A DNA stretch of 64,000 bases from Streptomyces longisporoflavus. Its GTDB lineage: Bacteria; Actinomycetota; Actinomycetes; Streptomycetales; Streptomycetaceae. The stretch lies in assembly GCF_014649775.1 (NCBI RefSeq), contig NZ_BMTR01000001.1:786870-850869 (forward strand), read 5' to 3'. The translations under genes and the position numbers were made by a program. This document shows, in pieces, positions 33,217-40,449 of the stretch; the stretch's first letter is position 1; each line of letters starts with the position of its first letter. A model generated the notes under the pieces. The model did not search any database. It had not been told where the DNA came from and saw only the letters and a program-made list of their open reading frames with translations.

Positions 33217-33345
33217 ATGCTGAAGGCCATTGCAGATGTGCTGCGAGCCATCGGTGGAGCCATCGCCACGGTCGTCACGCTTCCGTTCCGTGCCGTTGCC
33301 AGGCTCTTCGGCGGAGCTTCCGCCAGCGCCCACGGACACCACTGA
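33217..33345 (+). CDS. 42-residue LPFRAVARLFGG-type small protein
   Basis: ATG at 33217 follows TTGGAGG at good spacing. The product is 42 residues: MLKAIADVLRAIGG, AIATVVTLPFRAVARLFGG, ASASAHGHH. The amphipathic LPFRAVARLFGGAS motif is one I recall in tiny conserved proteins of Streptomyces. It may associate with the membrane surface. A clean terminator follows at 33367. Function unknown. Confidence 0.6.
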   Translation: MLKAIADVLRAIGGAIATVVTLPFRAVARLFGGASASAHGHH

Positions 33346-33366
33346 CTCCTGGGCGGATCCAGTGCC

Positions 33367-33400
33367 AAGGGCGGTGCCGACCACAGGTCGCACCGCCCTT
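33367..33400 (+). terminator. Terminator after the 42-residue gene
   Basis: An 11-bp perfect stem, AAGGGCGGTGC (33367-33377) with GCACCGCCCTT (33390-33400), loop of 12, 21 bp after the stop. Confidence 0.65.
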
Positions 33401-33440
33401 GCGCGTGAGCGGCACCCGGCTCGGCAGGTCGTCCGGCCGG

Positions 33441-33803
33441 TCAGGCGGTCAGGTCCGTGACAGAGGCACGGGCAACGGCCGCGGCGGCGTCGGGGTAGAG
33501 GGCGAAGACCCGGTCGAGGCCGACGATGCGCAGGATGCGGGCGGTGTTGGCGGGGACCGCGGCCAGGGCGACGGTGGCGTCTTGTTCCATGGCCCGGCTG
33601 CGGGCCGCCAGCAGGGCGCTGATGCCGCTGGAATCGCAGAATGCCAGGCCGGTCAGGTCCAGGACCAGCTGCTGCCCCGCCATCAGGGTGAGCTGGTCGA
33701 GGAGTTGGCGCAGTTCGGGTGCGGACGTGTAGTCGAGGTCACCGGTGATCTCCAGTACGGGACCGGTGGCGGCGTCGCGGGAGGTGATCGTCAGCGGGGT
33801 CAT
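33441..33803 (-). CDS. STAS anti-anti-sigma factor, third gene of the RsbQ-RsbP-like operon
   Basis: A 120-residue RsbV-like protein: GPVLEITGDLDYTSAPELRQ, then LVLDLTGLAFCDSSGISALL with the canonical D-S-S-G phosphorylation loop. The ATG at 33803 lies one base after the stop of the PAS-PP2C phosphatase gene (TGA-G-ATG), so translation is coupled. The obvious reading is that the phosphatase dephosphorylates this protein, which then releases a sigma factor by binding its anti-sigma kinase. Neither kinase nor sigma factor is in the window. Confidence 0.86.
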   Translation of the reverse strand: MTPLTITSRDAATGPVLEITGDLDYTSAPELRQLLDQLTLMAGQQLVLDLTGLAFCDSSGISALLAARSRAMEQDATVALAAVPANTARILRIVGLDRVFALYPDAAAAVARASVTDLTA

Positions 33804-33804
33804 C

Positions 33805-35109
33805 TCAGGTTTCACTGTCGGGGGCGGGGGCGGAGACCGGCGGCATGCCGAGTGCGAGCAGTGCGGTGTCGTCGTCAAGTCCGTCGCCGAAGCCGGCGAG
33901 GAGCCCGGTCAGGGCCGTGACCAGGGCTTGCGGGCCCGCGGCCGGCTGGGCGGCGGTGAAGGCGTGCAGGGCTTCCTCGCCGTACAGCTCGCGCTCGGGT
34001 CCGGTACGCGCCTCGGTCAGGCCGTCGGTGTACAGGAGCAGGGTGTCGCCGGGCCGCAACTCGGTGCGGGTAGCGGTGAACTCGGCCCGCGGCAGGACGC
34101 CGATGAGCATCCCGCCCGGCGTGGGCAGGAACTCCGCGCTGCCGTCCGCGCGCTGGACCAGGGCCGCCGGATGGCCGCCGGAGGCCAGCTGCACGCTGAC
34201 GTGGTCCTCGCCGTGCTCCAGGACGCCGAAGACGGCGGTGCAGTAACGGCTGTCGCCGCTGGAGTACCGCTCGTGCAGCACCATGTTCAAAGTAGACAGC
34301 ACGCTGACCGGATCGGGGTCGTGCAGCGCGGCGGCGCGCAGGGTGTAGCGGGTCAGCGACGTCGCGGCGGCGGCCTGCGGGCCCTTGCCGCACACGTCGC
34401 CGAGGAAGAACGCCCACCGTTTGCCGTCCAGGGCGAACAGATCGTAGAAGTCTCCGCCCAGCAGATCCGGCGAGGCCGTGTGGTAGTAGGAACCGGCCTC
34501 CAGACCCGGGATCTCCGGCAGCGCGGAGGGCAGCAGGCTCTGCTGGAGGACGGCGAGGGCCTCCTGGAGCCGGGCGCGGTCGGCCTCGGCCTGCCGGCGC
34601 GCTTCCTCGGCCTGCCGGCGTGCCTCCTCGGCCGCCGTACGGCCGCGCAGCAGTTCGGCCTCGTAGGCGCGGCGGTCCCGCGCGTCGAAGACCGTGGTGC
34701 GGATCAGCAGCGGCTCGCCCTGCTGGCTCGTCTTCACCTTCGAGGTGACAAGGACCGGCAGTCGCGCGCCGTCGGCGGCCTTGAGGTCCAGGGCGATGCC
34801 GCTGACCTCACCCTGCATCTGCAGCAGGGGCGCGAAATGCGTCTCGTGGTAGAGCTTGCCGCCCACGGTGAGCAGATCGGTGAACCGCATCCGGCCCACC
34901 ACCTGCGACCCCTCCAGACCGAGCCAGTCCAGCAGAGTGGCGTTGATCTTCGCGATGGTGCCGTCCATCAGCGTCGACAGATACCCGCACGGGGCTTGTT
35001 CGTACAGCTCCTCGGCGCTGTCCTCCAGAAGCGAGGTGAACACCGCGTCGGCGGCATGCGCGTCGCGCTCCCCGCCCGGCTCGGACGTCTGGTCGGTGCA
35101 GCCCATCAT
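33805..35109 (-). CDS. rsbP: PAS-domain PP2C phosphatase (RsbP-like)
   Basis: A 434-residue protein. An N-terminal PAS domain (about 30-150: APCGYLSTLMDGTIAKINATL, LDWLGLEGSQVVG, VTSKVKTSQQGEPLLIRTTV) is followed by a heptad-rich linker (EEARRQAEEARRQAEADRAR). A SpoIIE-type phosphatase domain follows: LQQSLLPSALPEIPGLEAG, LLGGDFYDLFALDG, FFLGDVCGKGPQAAA, LLLYTDGLTEAR, DDDTALLAL. Bacillus RsbP has the same PAS-PP2C layout and senses energy stress with the hydrolase RsbQ. Its start overlaps the stop of an RsbQ-like gene (ATGA), and its stop abuts a STAS gene. Confidence 0.85.
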   Translation of the reverse strand: MMGCTDQTSEPGGERDAHAADAVFTSLLEDSAEELYEQAPCGYLSTLMDGTIAKINATLLDWLGLEGSQVVGRMRFTDLLTVGGKLYHETHFAPLLQMQGEVSGIALDLKAADGARLPVLVTSKVKTSQQGEPLLIRTTVFDARDRRAYEAELLRGRTAAEEARRQAEEARRQAEADRARLQEALAVLQQSLLPSALPEIPGLEAGSYYHTASPDLLGGDFYDLFALDGKRWAFFLGDVCGKGPQAAAATSLTRYTLRAAALHDPDPVSVLSTLNMVLHERYSSGDSRYCTAVFGVLEHGEDHVSVQLASGGHPAALVQRADGSAEFLPTPGGMLIGVLPRAEFTATRTELRPGDTLLLYTDGLTEARTGPERELYGEEALHAFTAAQPAAGPQALVTALTGLLAGFGDGLDDDTALLALGMPPVSAPAPDSET

Positions 35110-35909
35110 GCTGCCGTTCCCAGGTATTCGGTGATCGCCCCGGCGGTGGCCTGCGGCGCGCTGAGCTGCGGGCAGTGGCCCGTCGCGGTCAGCGTCACCA
35201 GCCGGCTGCCGGGAATCGCGGAGTGGACGTAGGCACCGACCTCGCGGGGGGCGATCACATCCTGGCTGCACTCCAGGATCAGCGTCGGCACCGCGACCGT
35301 CTTGAGGTCGTCCCGGCTGTCGGACAGGAACGTGGTACGGGCGAACACCCGCGCCATGTCCGGATCGGTCGCGCAAAACGCGTTGGTCAGCTCCTGGCCC
35401 AGCTCCGGACGGTCCGGGTTGCCCATGATGACCGGGGCCATCGCCGCCGACCAGCCCAGATAGTTCGATTCCAGCGACTCCAACAGCTCCTCGATGTCCT
35501 CGGTACTGAAACCGCCCCGGTAGCCCTCGTCGTCGATGTAGCGGGGCGAGGGAGCGACCATCACCAGACGGGAGATACGCTGCGACGCCTTCGCGGCGGC
35601 GAGCACCCCCACCATCGCGCTGACCGAATGCCCCACGAAGGTCACGTCCCGCAGGTCCAGCTCCTCGCACACCTCCAGCACGTCGAGCGCGTAACCCTCC
35701 AGAGAGCTGTAGCGCCGCTCATTCCAGGCCGCAGGATCCGCCCTGCCTGAACCCACGTAGTCGAAGAGCACGACCCGGTGGTTCTCGGCGAGGGCGGGGA
35801 CGATCAGGCGCCACATGTTCTGGTCGCAGCCGAAGCCGTGCGCCAGCAGGAGCACCGGCCCGTCCGCGCGGCCGGTGACGGTGACGTTGTTCCTGACACG
35901 GATATCCAT
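35106..35909 (-). CDS. rsbQ: RsbQ-like alpha/beta-hydrolase
   Basis: A 267-residue hydrolase, the same size as Bacillus subtilis RsbQ. It has LLLAHGFGCDQNMWRLIVPAL, VLFDYVGSGRAD, nucleophile elbow VTFVGHSVSAMVGVLAA (Ser about 95), acid in LECSQDVIAP and His in TATGHCPQLSAP. RsbQ is the obligate partner of RsbP in the energy branch of the sigma-B pathway and is related to karrikin/strigolactone receptors. ATG 35909 matches the RsbQ N-terminus (MDIRVRNNVTV); an ATG further upstream lacks a ribosome site. It is first of three coupled genes. Confidence 0.85.
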   Translation of the reverse strand: MDIRVRNNVTVTGRADGPVLLLAHGFGCDQNMWRLIVPALAENHRVVLFDYVGSGRADPAAWNERRYSSLEGYALDVLEVCEELDLRDVTFVGHSVSAMVGVLAAAKASQRISRLVMVAPSPRYIDDEGYRGGFSTEDIEELLESLESNYLGWSAAMAPVIMGNPDRPELGQELTNAFCATDPDMARVFARTTFLSDSRDDLKTVAVPTLILECSQDVIAPREVGAYVHSAIPGSRLVTLTATGHCPQLSAPQATAGAITEYLGTAA

Positions 35910-36049
35910 ATCCGCCAGTCTCGCATCAGAAATTCCCGCCTGACGCAGGGGGCCCGGCGCCCGCGACGCGGCCTTCATGTGACGGTCGTACCGGCCGAGT
36001 TGGCGCTCGCCCCCGCCGGTGCGGACACCCCGGCGAGGGCAGAGGCCGG

Positions 36050-36292
36050 TCAGCGGTGGGGGCGGCCCTGGGCGGGGTCGTCGTCGGGGGTCTGCCAGGT
36101 GGTGCCGCGCTGGGCCTCGCCGCTGGCGGGGGTGGCGGGCGGGGCGGGGGTGCTCGGCCTGCGCCGGGCCGCGCGGCGCCGCCCGCTGACGAACATGGCG
36201 AGCAGGCCGATCACCACGACCAGGCCCACCACGACGAAGACCAGTGAGCCGCCGCCCTCGACGGCCAGAACGGTATAGCTGTGAGTCTGCAT
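36050..36292 (-). CDS. Small single-helix membrane protein, paralogue 1
   Basis: An 80-residue protein: MQTHSYTVLAVEGGGS, one membrane helix LVFVVVGLVVVIGLLAMFVS, a basic stop-transfer GRRRAARRR, a Pro/Ala linker, and the end GEAQRGTTWQTPDDDP then QGRPHR. It is strikingly similar over its whole length to the product of 49606-49860. An exact sigma-B-like promoter lies upstream, so it is probably a stress-induced envelope protein. Family not recognised with certainty. Confidence 0.72.
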   Translation of the reverse strand: MQTHSYTVLAVEGGGSLVFVVVGLVVVIGLLAMFVSGRRRAARRRPSTPAPPATPASGEAQRGTTWQTPDDDPAQGRPHR

Positions 36293-36301
36293 GCCGCTCG
36301 T

Positions 36302-36325
36302 GTACCCGGTTCGCGCAGAAAATGC
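36302..36325 (-). promoter_or_regulatory. Sigma-B-like promoter of small membrane gene 1
   Basis: On the minus strand GCAT, 14 bases, GGGTAC: this matches the published Streptomyces sigma-B consensus GNNT-N14-16-GGGTAC/T. The -10 ends about 10 bases before the ATG at 36292. Confidence 0.5.
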
Positions 36326-36634
36326 CCGCCCGGTCGGAGGAATCGCGATCAAGCCGAGTGGTCGGCGGCGGCTGCCCGGCGCAGGGTGAGCGCATGGACA
36401 TGTCTTCGCACGGCCCGCGCGGGGAGCCGTCCGGGTCGACGCGGCCAGGGGGGCCGCTGCCGGCGTGTGTGGTTGTGCGGACAGGGGTTACCAGATGTCC
36501 ATGCGACGACAGAAGAGCTGGTGGTCCCACGTACCGAGCGTCCCCGACCGTCCGTCCCGCGCCTGCCGCAAGAGTCACGGCACCGCACGGCACGCGACTC
36601 TCGCAGCGGTCGTGAACCTCCGGGAGCCGTGGTG

Positions 36635-37987
36635 ATGGCCCGCTCCGCGCCGGCACCGTCCGCGGTGCGGGATCAGAGCCCCGGACTCAAGAAGACACTG
36701 ACGACCCCGCTGCTCTACTTCTTCATCCTGGGAGACGTGCTGGGGGCGGGCGTGTATGTCCTCGTCGGCCAGGTGGCCGCGAAATCGGGCGGCGCCGTGT
36801 GGCTCCCCCTGGTCCTGGCCCTGGTGCTCTCGCTGCTGACGGCGGCCTCGTACGCCGAGCTCGCGACGAAGTACCCGCGGGCCGGCGGAGCGTCCCACTA
36901 CGCGACTCTGGCCTACGGGCCGTTCGCCGGCTTCCTTGCCGGGTTCTGCATGCTGGCGGCGGGCATCGTCTCCGTGGCCGCACTGGCCAGGGGCTTTGCC
37001 GGCGAGTACTTGACCGCCTTCGTCACTCTGCCCGTCGTACTGGTGGCGGCCGTCTTCCTGTGCGCCCTGGCGCTTCTCAACGCGCGCGGCATCAGCGAGT
37101 CCACCCGCGCCAACGTGGCCGCGACGGTCATCGAGGTGGGCGGGCTGCTGCTCGTCGTCGGCCTGGGCATCATGCTGTTCCTGCGCGGCGACGGCGACGC
37201 GGCCAGGCTGGTCCAGTTCGGGACCGCCGACTCGGGGGCCGCGGCAGGAGTGCTGGCCGGGACGGTGCTCGCGTACTACTCCTTCGTCGGATTCGAGACC
37301 TCGGTCAACGTCGCCGAAGAGACCCGCGACCCGCGCCGCTCCTACCCCCGCGCCCTGTTCGGCGCCCTGGTGACGGCGGGGCTGGTCTACGCCCTCGTCG
37401 GCATCGTCGCCTCGGCCGCTGTCCCCACCGGCACGCTGGCCCACTCCAGCGGCCCGCTGCTCGAAGTGGTGAAGGAGGCAGGCGGGATGCCGCCGGAGCT
37501 GTTCAGCGCCATCGCGCTCGTCGCCGTCGCCAACGGCGCGCTGCTCACCGGCATCATGAGTTCCCGCCTGGCCTACGGCATGGCGCGGGACGGGCTCCTG
37601 CCGCGCGTTCTGACCCGGGTGCTGCCAGGACGCGGCACCCCGTGGGCGTCCATCGCGGCCACGACCGTCCTGTCGTTCCTGCTGGCGCTCACCGGTGACG
37701 TGGAAACCCTTGCCTCCACGCTCGTCCTGCTGCTCCTCGTGGTGTTCTTCCTCGTCAACACCGCCGTCCTCGTCCTGCGCCGCGACCGGGCGACGCATGC
37801 GCACTTCCGGGCCTGGACGGCGCTTCCGGTCCTCGGCGCGGTCTCCTGCGTGGTGCTTGCCACGCAGGTCGAGGCCGAGGTGTGGGTGCGAGGACTCATC
37901 GTCTTGGCCGTCGGTACGGCCCTGGGCGCGGTGGCCGCCGGGCGGCACCGGCGCGGAGTCGCCGGCGGCGGGATCAAGCCGGGGTGA
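36635..37987 (+). CDS. APC-family amino acid permease
   Basis: A 450-residue transporter with about twelve membrane helices. GLKKTLTTPLLYFFILGDVL, then GAGVYVLVGQVA is the APC helix-1 substrate-binding region. ASYAELATKYPRAGGASHYA and YYSFVGFETSVNVAEETRDP, RRSYPRAL are family hallmarks. Probably a proton-coupled amino acid or amine transporter; the substrate cannot be read from sequence. ATG 36635 has CGGGAG upstream. Stands alone. Confidence 0.88.
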   Translation: MARSAPAPSAVRDQSPGLKKTLTTPLLYFFILGDVLGAGVYVLVGQVAAKSGGAVWLPLVLALVLSLLTAASYAELATKYPRAGGASHYATLAYGPFAGFLAGFCMLAAGIVSVAALARGFAGEYLTAFVTLPVVLVAAVFLCALALLNARGISESTRANVAATVIEVGGLLLVVGLGIMLFLRGDGDAARLVQFGTADSGAAAGVLAGTVLAYYSFVGFETSVNVAEETRDPRRSYPRALFGALVTAGLVYALVGIVASAAVPTGTLAHSSGPLLEVVKEAGGMPPELFSAIALVAVANGALLTGIMSSRLAYGMARDGLLPRVLTRVLPGRGTPWASIAATTVLSFLLALTGDVETLASTLVLLLLVVFFLVNTAVLVLRRDRATHAHFRAWTALPVLGAVSCVVLATQVEAEVWVRGLIVLAVGTALGAVAAGRHRRGVAGGGIKPG

Positions 37988-38088
37988 GCACGCCGCATGG
38001 ACATCGGGGCGCGGGGTACTGGGACGCGGTGGGCGGGGAAGCGTGTGCCACCTGGGGAGGTTGTCGAACGCTTCCCCGCCCGTCGATC

Positions 38089-38120
38089 CGTCGACCTGTG
38101 GACCCGTCGACCTGTGGACC
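38089..38120. repeat. Two-copy 16-bp tandem repeat
   Basis: CGTCGACCTGTGGACC occurs at 38089-38104 and 38105-38120 with partial extra units on both sides (CGTCGATC before, CGTCGG after). It lies in the gap between the permease and the winged-helix gene. Confidence 0.85.
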
Positions 38121-38150
38121 CGTCGGCCCGGGGGCCGCCGGTCTGCAGGG

Positions 38151-38190
38151 GTGCCGGGTCAGTGCTCTCTGTGCCGGGTCAGTGCTCTTG
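38151..38190. repeat. Two-copy 20-bp tandem repeat spanning the stop of the winged-helix gene
   Basis: GTGCCGGGTCAGTGCTCTCT at 38151-38170 is repeated at 38171-38190 with 18 of 20 bases identical. The second copy contains the stop codon (38179-38181) and last codons of the minus-strand regulator gene. Confidence 0.85.
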
Positions 38191-38523
38191 GTCTGCCAGG
38201 GCCGCGGACGCGGCCGGGCGCGCGGAGTCGTGCTGGGCCAGGAGCGCCAGCAGGTCGGCGACGCTGGCGGGGGCGTCCGCGGGATGGCGCAGCAGCGTGT
38301 GTGCGGCGATGCGGTAGGTGTTTGAACGGCCTTCCCTGACGTGGGTGAGATACCCGCCCGCCTCCAAGTCGGCGATGATCTTCTGTACGGCTCGCTCGGT
38401 GAGCCGGCAGCGGGCGGCGATGTCGCGGACGCGGGTGGTGCGATCCGCGGCGATGGAAGCCAGCACGCGGGAGTGGTTGGTCAGAAACGTCCAGCCTGAA
38501 TGTGGTTCCGGCGCTCGATCCAT
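38179..38523 (-). CDS. Winged-helix transcriptional regulator (MarR-like)
   Basis: A 114-residue DNA-binding protein. WTFLTNHSRVLASIAADRTT, RVRDIAARCRLTERAVQKII, ADLEAGGYLTHVREGRSNTY form a winged-helix domain with the wing at HVREGRSNTYRI. A short helical C-terminus (VADLLALLAQHD) may dimerise. ATG at 38523 is 6 bases after a TATCGT -10 box, so the message may be leaderless. Divergent from the zinc-ribbon STAS gene, whose promoter it probably controls. Confidence 0.8.
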   Translation of the reverse strand: MDRAPEPHSGWTFLTNHSRVLASIAADRTTRVRDIAARCRLTERAVQKIIADLEAGGYLTHVREGRSNTYRIAAHTLLRHPADAPASVADLLALLAQHDSARPAASAALADQEH

Positions 38524-38529
38524 GTCCCC

Positions 38530-38559
38530 ACGATAGGGGGCACCGTTCACGCATCTCAA
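38530..38559 (-). promoter_or_regulatory. Promoter of the winged-helix gene
   Basis: Minus strand TTGAGA (38554-38559), 18-bp spacer, TATCGT (38530-38535), only 6 bases before the ATG. The message is probably leaderless. Confidence 0.5.
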
Positions 38560-38578
38560 AAGACGAATAGCTTTTCGT
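38557..38578. promoter_or_regulatory. Probable operator between divergent promoters
   Basis: Overlapping inverted repeats: ACGAA (38563-38567) with TTCGT (38574-38578), and AAAAG with CTTTT. The site lies between the -35 boxes of the regulator gene and the STAS gene. It is a candidate binding site for the winged-helix protein. Confidence 0.4.
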
Positions 38579-38585
38579 GTATTAC

Positions 38586-38614
38586 TTGACGTGAAGAGTG
38601 AACCGGGTAATAGT
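38586..38614 (+). promoter_or_regulatory. Promoter of the zinc-ribbon STAS gene
   Basis: TTGACG (38586-38591) and TAATAG/AATAGT (38608-38614), spacing 16-17. It is an unusually good housekeeping-type promoter for this GC-rich region. Start expected near 38622, 30 bases before the ATG. Confidence 0.55.
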
Positions 38615-38651
38615 GTGCGTGGTCCAGAAGACGACATGCCGGGAGCCGCAC

Positions 38652-39095
38652 ATGCCCCCTCACGCCACTCTTCCCCCCACCGCATGGACCTGCCCCGGAT
38701 GCGGCCATACCTTCGCGCAGACGCGGACACCGGCCTCCGTGGGCTTGCGCATCGATGCGGACGGCGAGCGGCTCGTGGTGACCGTGTCCGGTGAACTCGA
38801 CCTGGACAGCGCTCCGCTGTTGCAGCAGACGCTGCACCACGCGCTGGAGCACGCTTCCGCCGGGATTGAACTGGACCTCGGGGGTGTGGACTTCTGCGAC
38901 TGCTCCGTCCTCAACGTCCTGCTGCATGCGCGTCATCGCGCCCACCGGGCGGCCCAGCAGCTCGTCCTGCGCGCCGGCAGCCCCGCCGTGGAAAGGCTGC
39001 TCGAGCTGACCGGCACACGCCACCTCTTCACCGCGGCCGAGTCGGGCGACGGCATGACAGCCGAGGGCAGGACAGCCGAGGACATGCAGCGGTGA
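38652..39095 (+). CDS. STAS protein with N-terminal zinc-ribbon-like motif
   Basis: A 147-residue protein. Near the N-terminus TAWTCPGCGHTFAQT carries a CxxC knuckle of zinc-ribbon type. Residues about 35-130 are a STAS domain: LRIDADGERLVVTVSGELDL, GIELDLGGVDFCDCSVLNVLL (Cys-Ser in place of Ser-Ser), QLVLRAGSPAVERLLELTG. A Met/Glu-rich tail follows. Only one CxxC is present, so metal would need a partner subunit. ATG has CGGGAG upstream. Divergent from a winged-helix regulator. Confidence 0.78.
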   Translation: MPPHATLPPTAWTCPGCGHTFAQTRTPASVGLRIDADGERLVVTVSGELDLDSAPLLQQTLHHALEHASAGIELDLGGVDFCDCSVLNVLLHARHRAHRAAQQLVLRAGSPAVERLLELTGTRHLFTAAESGDGMTAEGRTAEDMQR

Positions 39096-39409
39096 GGAAG
39101 CCGTGGACCCCGGCGGCGCACAGGGAGCTTCGCGAAGTGGCGGCGGCCCGCGGGCTGCCCGATGCTGGGCTCTACGGAGTGCCGGCGGCTTTCCGCTCGA
39201 TGCGGTCCTCGGTCGTAGGCCGGCGGCTGCGCCGAGGGGCCGGGGCGGGCGCCCGCGGGCACGTGTGCAGCGGGGCCGGTGAAAGGCGACGCCTCAGTCC
39301 AAGAGGGCGGCCGGGCAGCTCGGGCGGCTCCGGAGGAGCAAGGAACGACCTACGGATAGTCATGCGTCTGCCGGCGCGCTCGACGATGTACGCAGGAGGT
39401 CCCGCGTGA
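39092..39409 (+). CDS. Hypothetical protein bridging the STAS gene and the acyl-CoA dehydrogenase operon
   Basis: A 105-codon frame that starts at GTG 39092 overlapping the STAS stop by 4 bp and ends overlapping the next GTG by 4 bp. These overlaps are typical of real coupled genes. The first part (RKPWTPAAHRELREVAAARG, LPDAGLYGVPAAF) looks protein-like, but the rest is Arg/Gly-rich with weak codon bias. It could be a genuine small gene, a decayed one, or chance. Confidence 0.3.
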   Translation: MRKPWTPAAHRELREVAAARGLPDAGLYGVPAAFRSMRSSVVGRRLRRGAGAGARGHVCSGAGERRRLSPRGRPGSSGGSGGARNDLRIVMRLPARSTMYAGGPA

Positions 39410-40449
39410 TCCTGACGTCCCCCGAGCCGTCCCCCGACGTGCCCGACGTGCCCGATCACCTCCGCACACCGCAGCGGCGTACGGCGCACCTGTTCGCCGA
39501 GTTCGTCGAGCGGCAGGCGCCGGGCGTACCGCTGCCGGGCCGGATGACGGCGCGTCGGTTTGCCGTCCTGACCGCTCTGGGGCGGCAGGACCTGTCCCTG
39601 GCCCGGCTCGCCGAGGGACATCTCGACGCCGCGGCGATCCTGCACGAACTGAACGAGCCCCCGCCCGCCGCGGGGGAGCGGTGGGGCGTGTGGGCCGCCC
39701 GCCCGCCGGGCCCCGGCGTGCACGCCACAGCCGCCGGCGAGGAGTGGATGATCAGCGGCGTCAAGCCCTACTGTTCCGGTGCCCGCAGCTGCACCCACGC
39801 CCTGGTGACCGCGGACGCGGAGGACGGGTACCGACTGTTCGCCGTCCCGCTGGAGCACCCGGGCGTACGGCCGGTGGAGGGGACGTGGCCCGCGATCGGC
39901 ATGGCCGGCAGCGACAGCCTGGACATGTCCTTCACGGACGTACCCGCCCGGGCCGTCGGAGGGGTGGAGGGCTATCTGAACCGGCCGGGCTTCCAGCACG
40001 GCGGGATCGGCGTGGCGGCCTGCTGGCTCGGCGGCGCCCACGCCGTCGCCGCGCCGCTGTACCAGCGAGCCGAGGCGGGACGCTTGAACGAACACGCCGC
40101 CGCCCACCTCGGAGCGGTCGACATGCTGCTGCACACGGCCGACACGGTCGTGCGCGAAGCGGGCGAGGACATCGACGCCGACCCCCTCGACGAACGCGAG
40201 CAGGCGCGGGTACGCACCCTGCGCGTGCGCTGCCTGGTCGAGAAGGTGTGCGCCGAGGTGATGGACCACGTCGGGCGGGCCACCGGCGCCGGGCCGTTGT
40301 GCCAGGACGAACGGCACGCCCGCGCGGTGGCGGATCTGACGGTCTATGTGCGCCAGCACCATGCCGAGGCGGCCCAGGCCGACCTCGGCCGCCAGGCGAC
40401 AGCCGCCCGCACGCAGATGACAGCCCCCCGTACACAGGCGGCACCATGA
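39406..40449 (+). CDS. Acyl-CoA dehydrogenase-like protein
   Basis: A 347-residue protein of the acyl-CoA dehydrogenase fold. ATAAGEEWMISGVKPYCSGARSC and VTADAEDGYRLFAVPLEHPG form the middle beta domain. WPAIGMAGSDSLDMSFTDVP, GYLNRPGFQHGGIGVAACWL and the helical end including QDERHARAVADLTVYVRQHH form the C-terminal flavin part. The usual catalytic Glu is not evident. GTG 39406 follows AGGAGGT. First clear gene of a four-gene chain with 4-bp overlaps (deacetylase, methyltransferase, glycosyltransferase), so it probably modifies an acyl or sugar intermediate there. Confidence 0.78.
   Translation: MILTSPEPSPDVPDVPDHLRTPQRRTAHLFAEFVERQAPGVPLPGRMTARRFAVLTALGRQDLSLARLAEGHLDAAAILHELNEPPPAAGERWGVWAARPPGPGVHATAAGEEWMISGVKPYCSGARSCTHALVTADAEDGYRLFAVPLEHPGVRPVEGTWPAIGMAGSDSLDMSFTDVPARAVGGVEGYLNRPGFQHGGIGVAACWLGGAHAVAAPLYQRAEAGRLNEHAAAHLGAVDMLLHTADTVVREAGEDIDADPLDEREQARVRTLRVRCLVEKVCAEVMDHVGRATGAGPLCQDERHARAVADLTVYVRQHHAEAAQADLGRQATAARTQMTAPRTQAAP

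Noticed and set aside
34560..34640. Imperfect 21-bp tandem repeats
   Set aside because: They encode the seven-residue coiled-coil repeat EEARRQA in the PAS-PP2C linker, so they are protein-level repeats.
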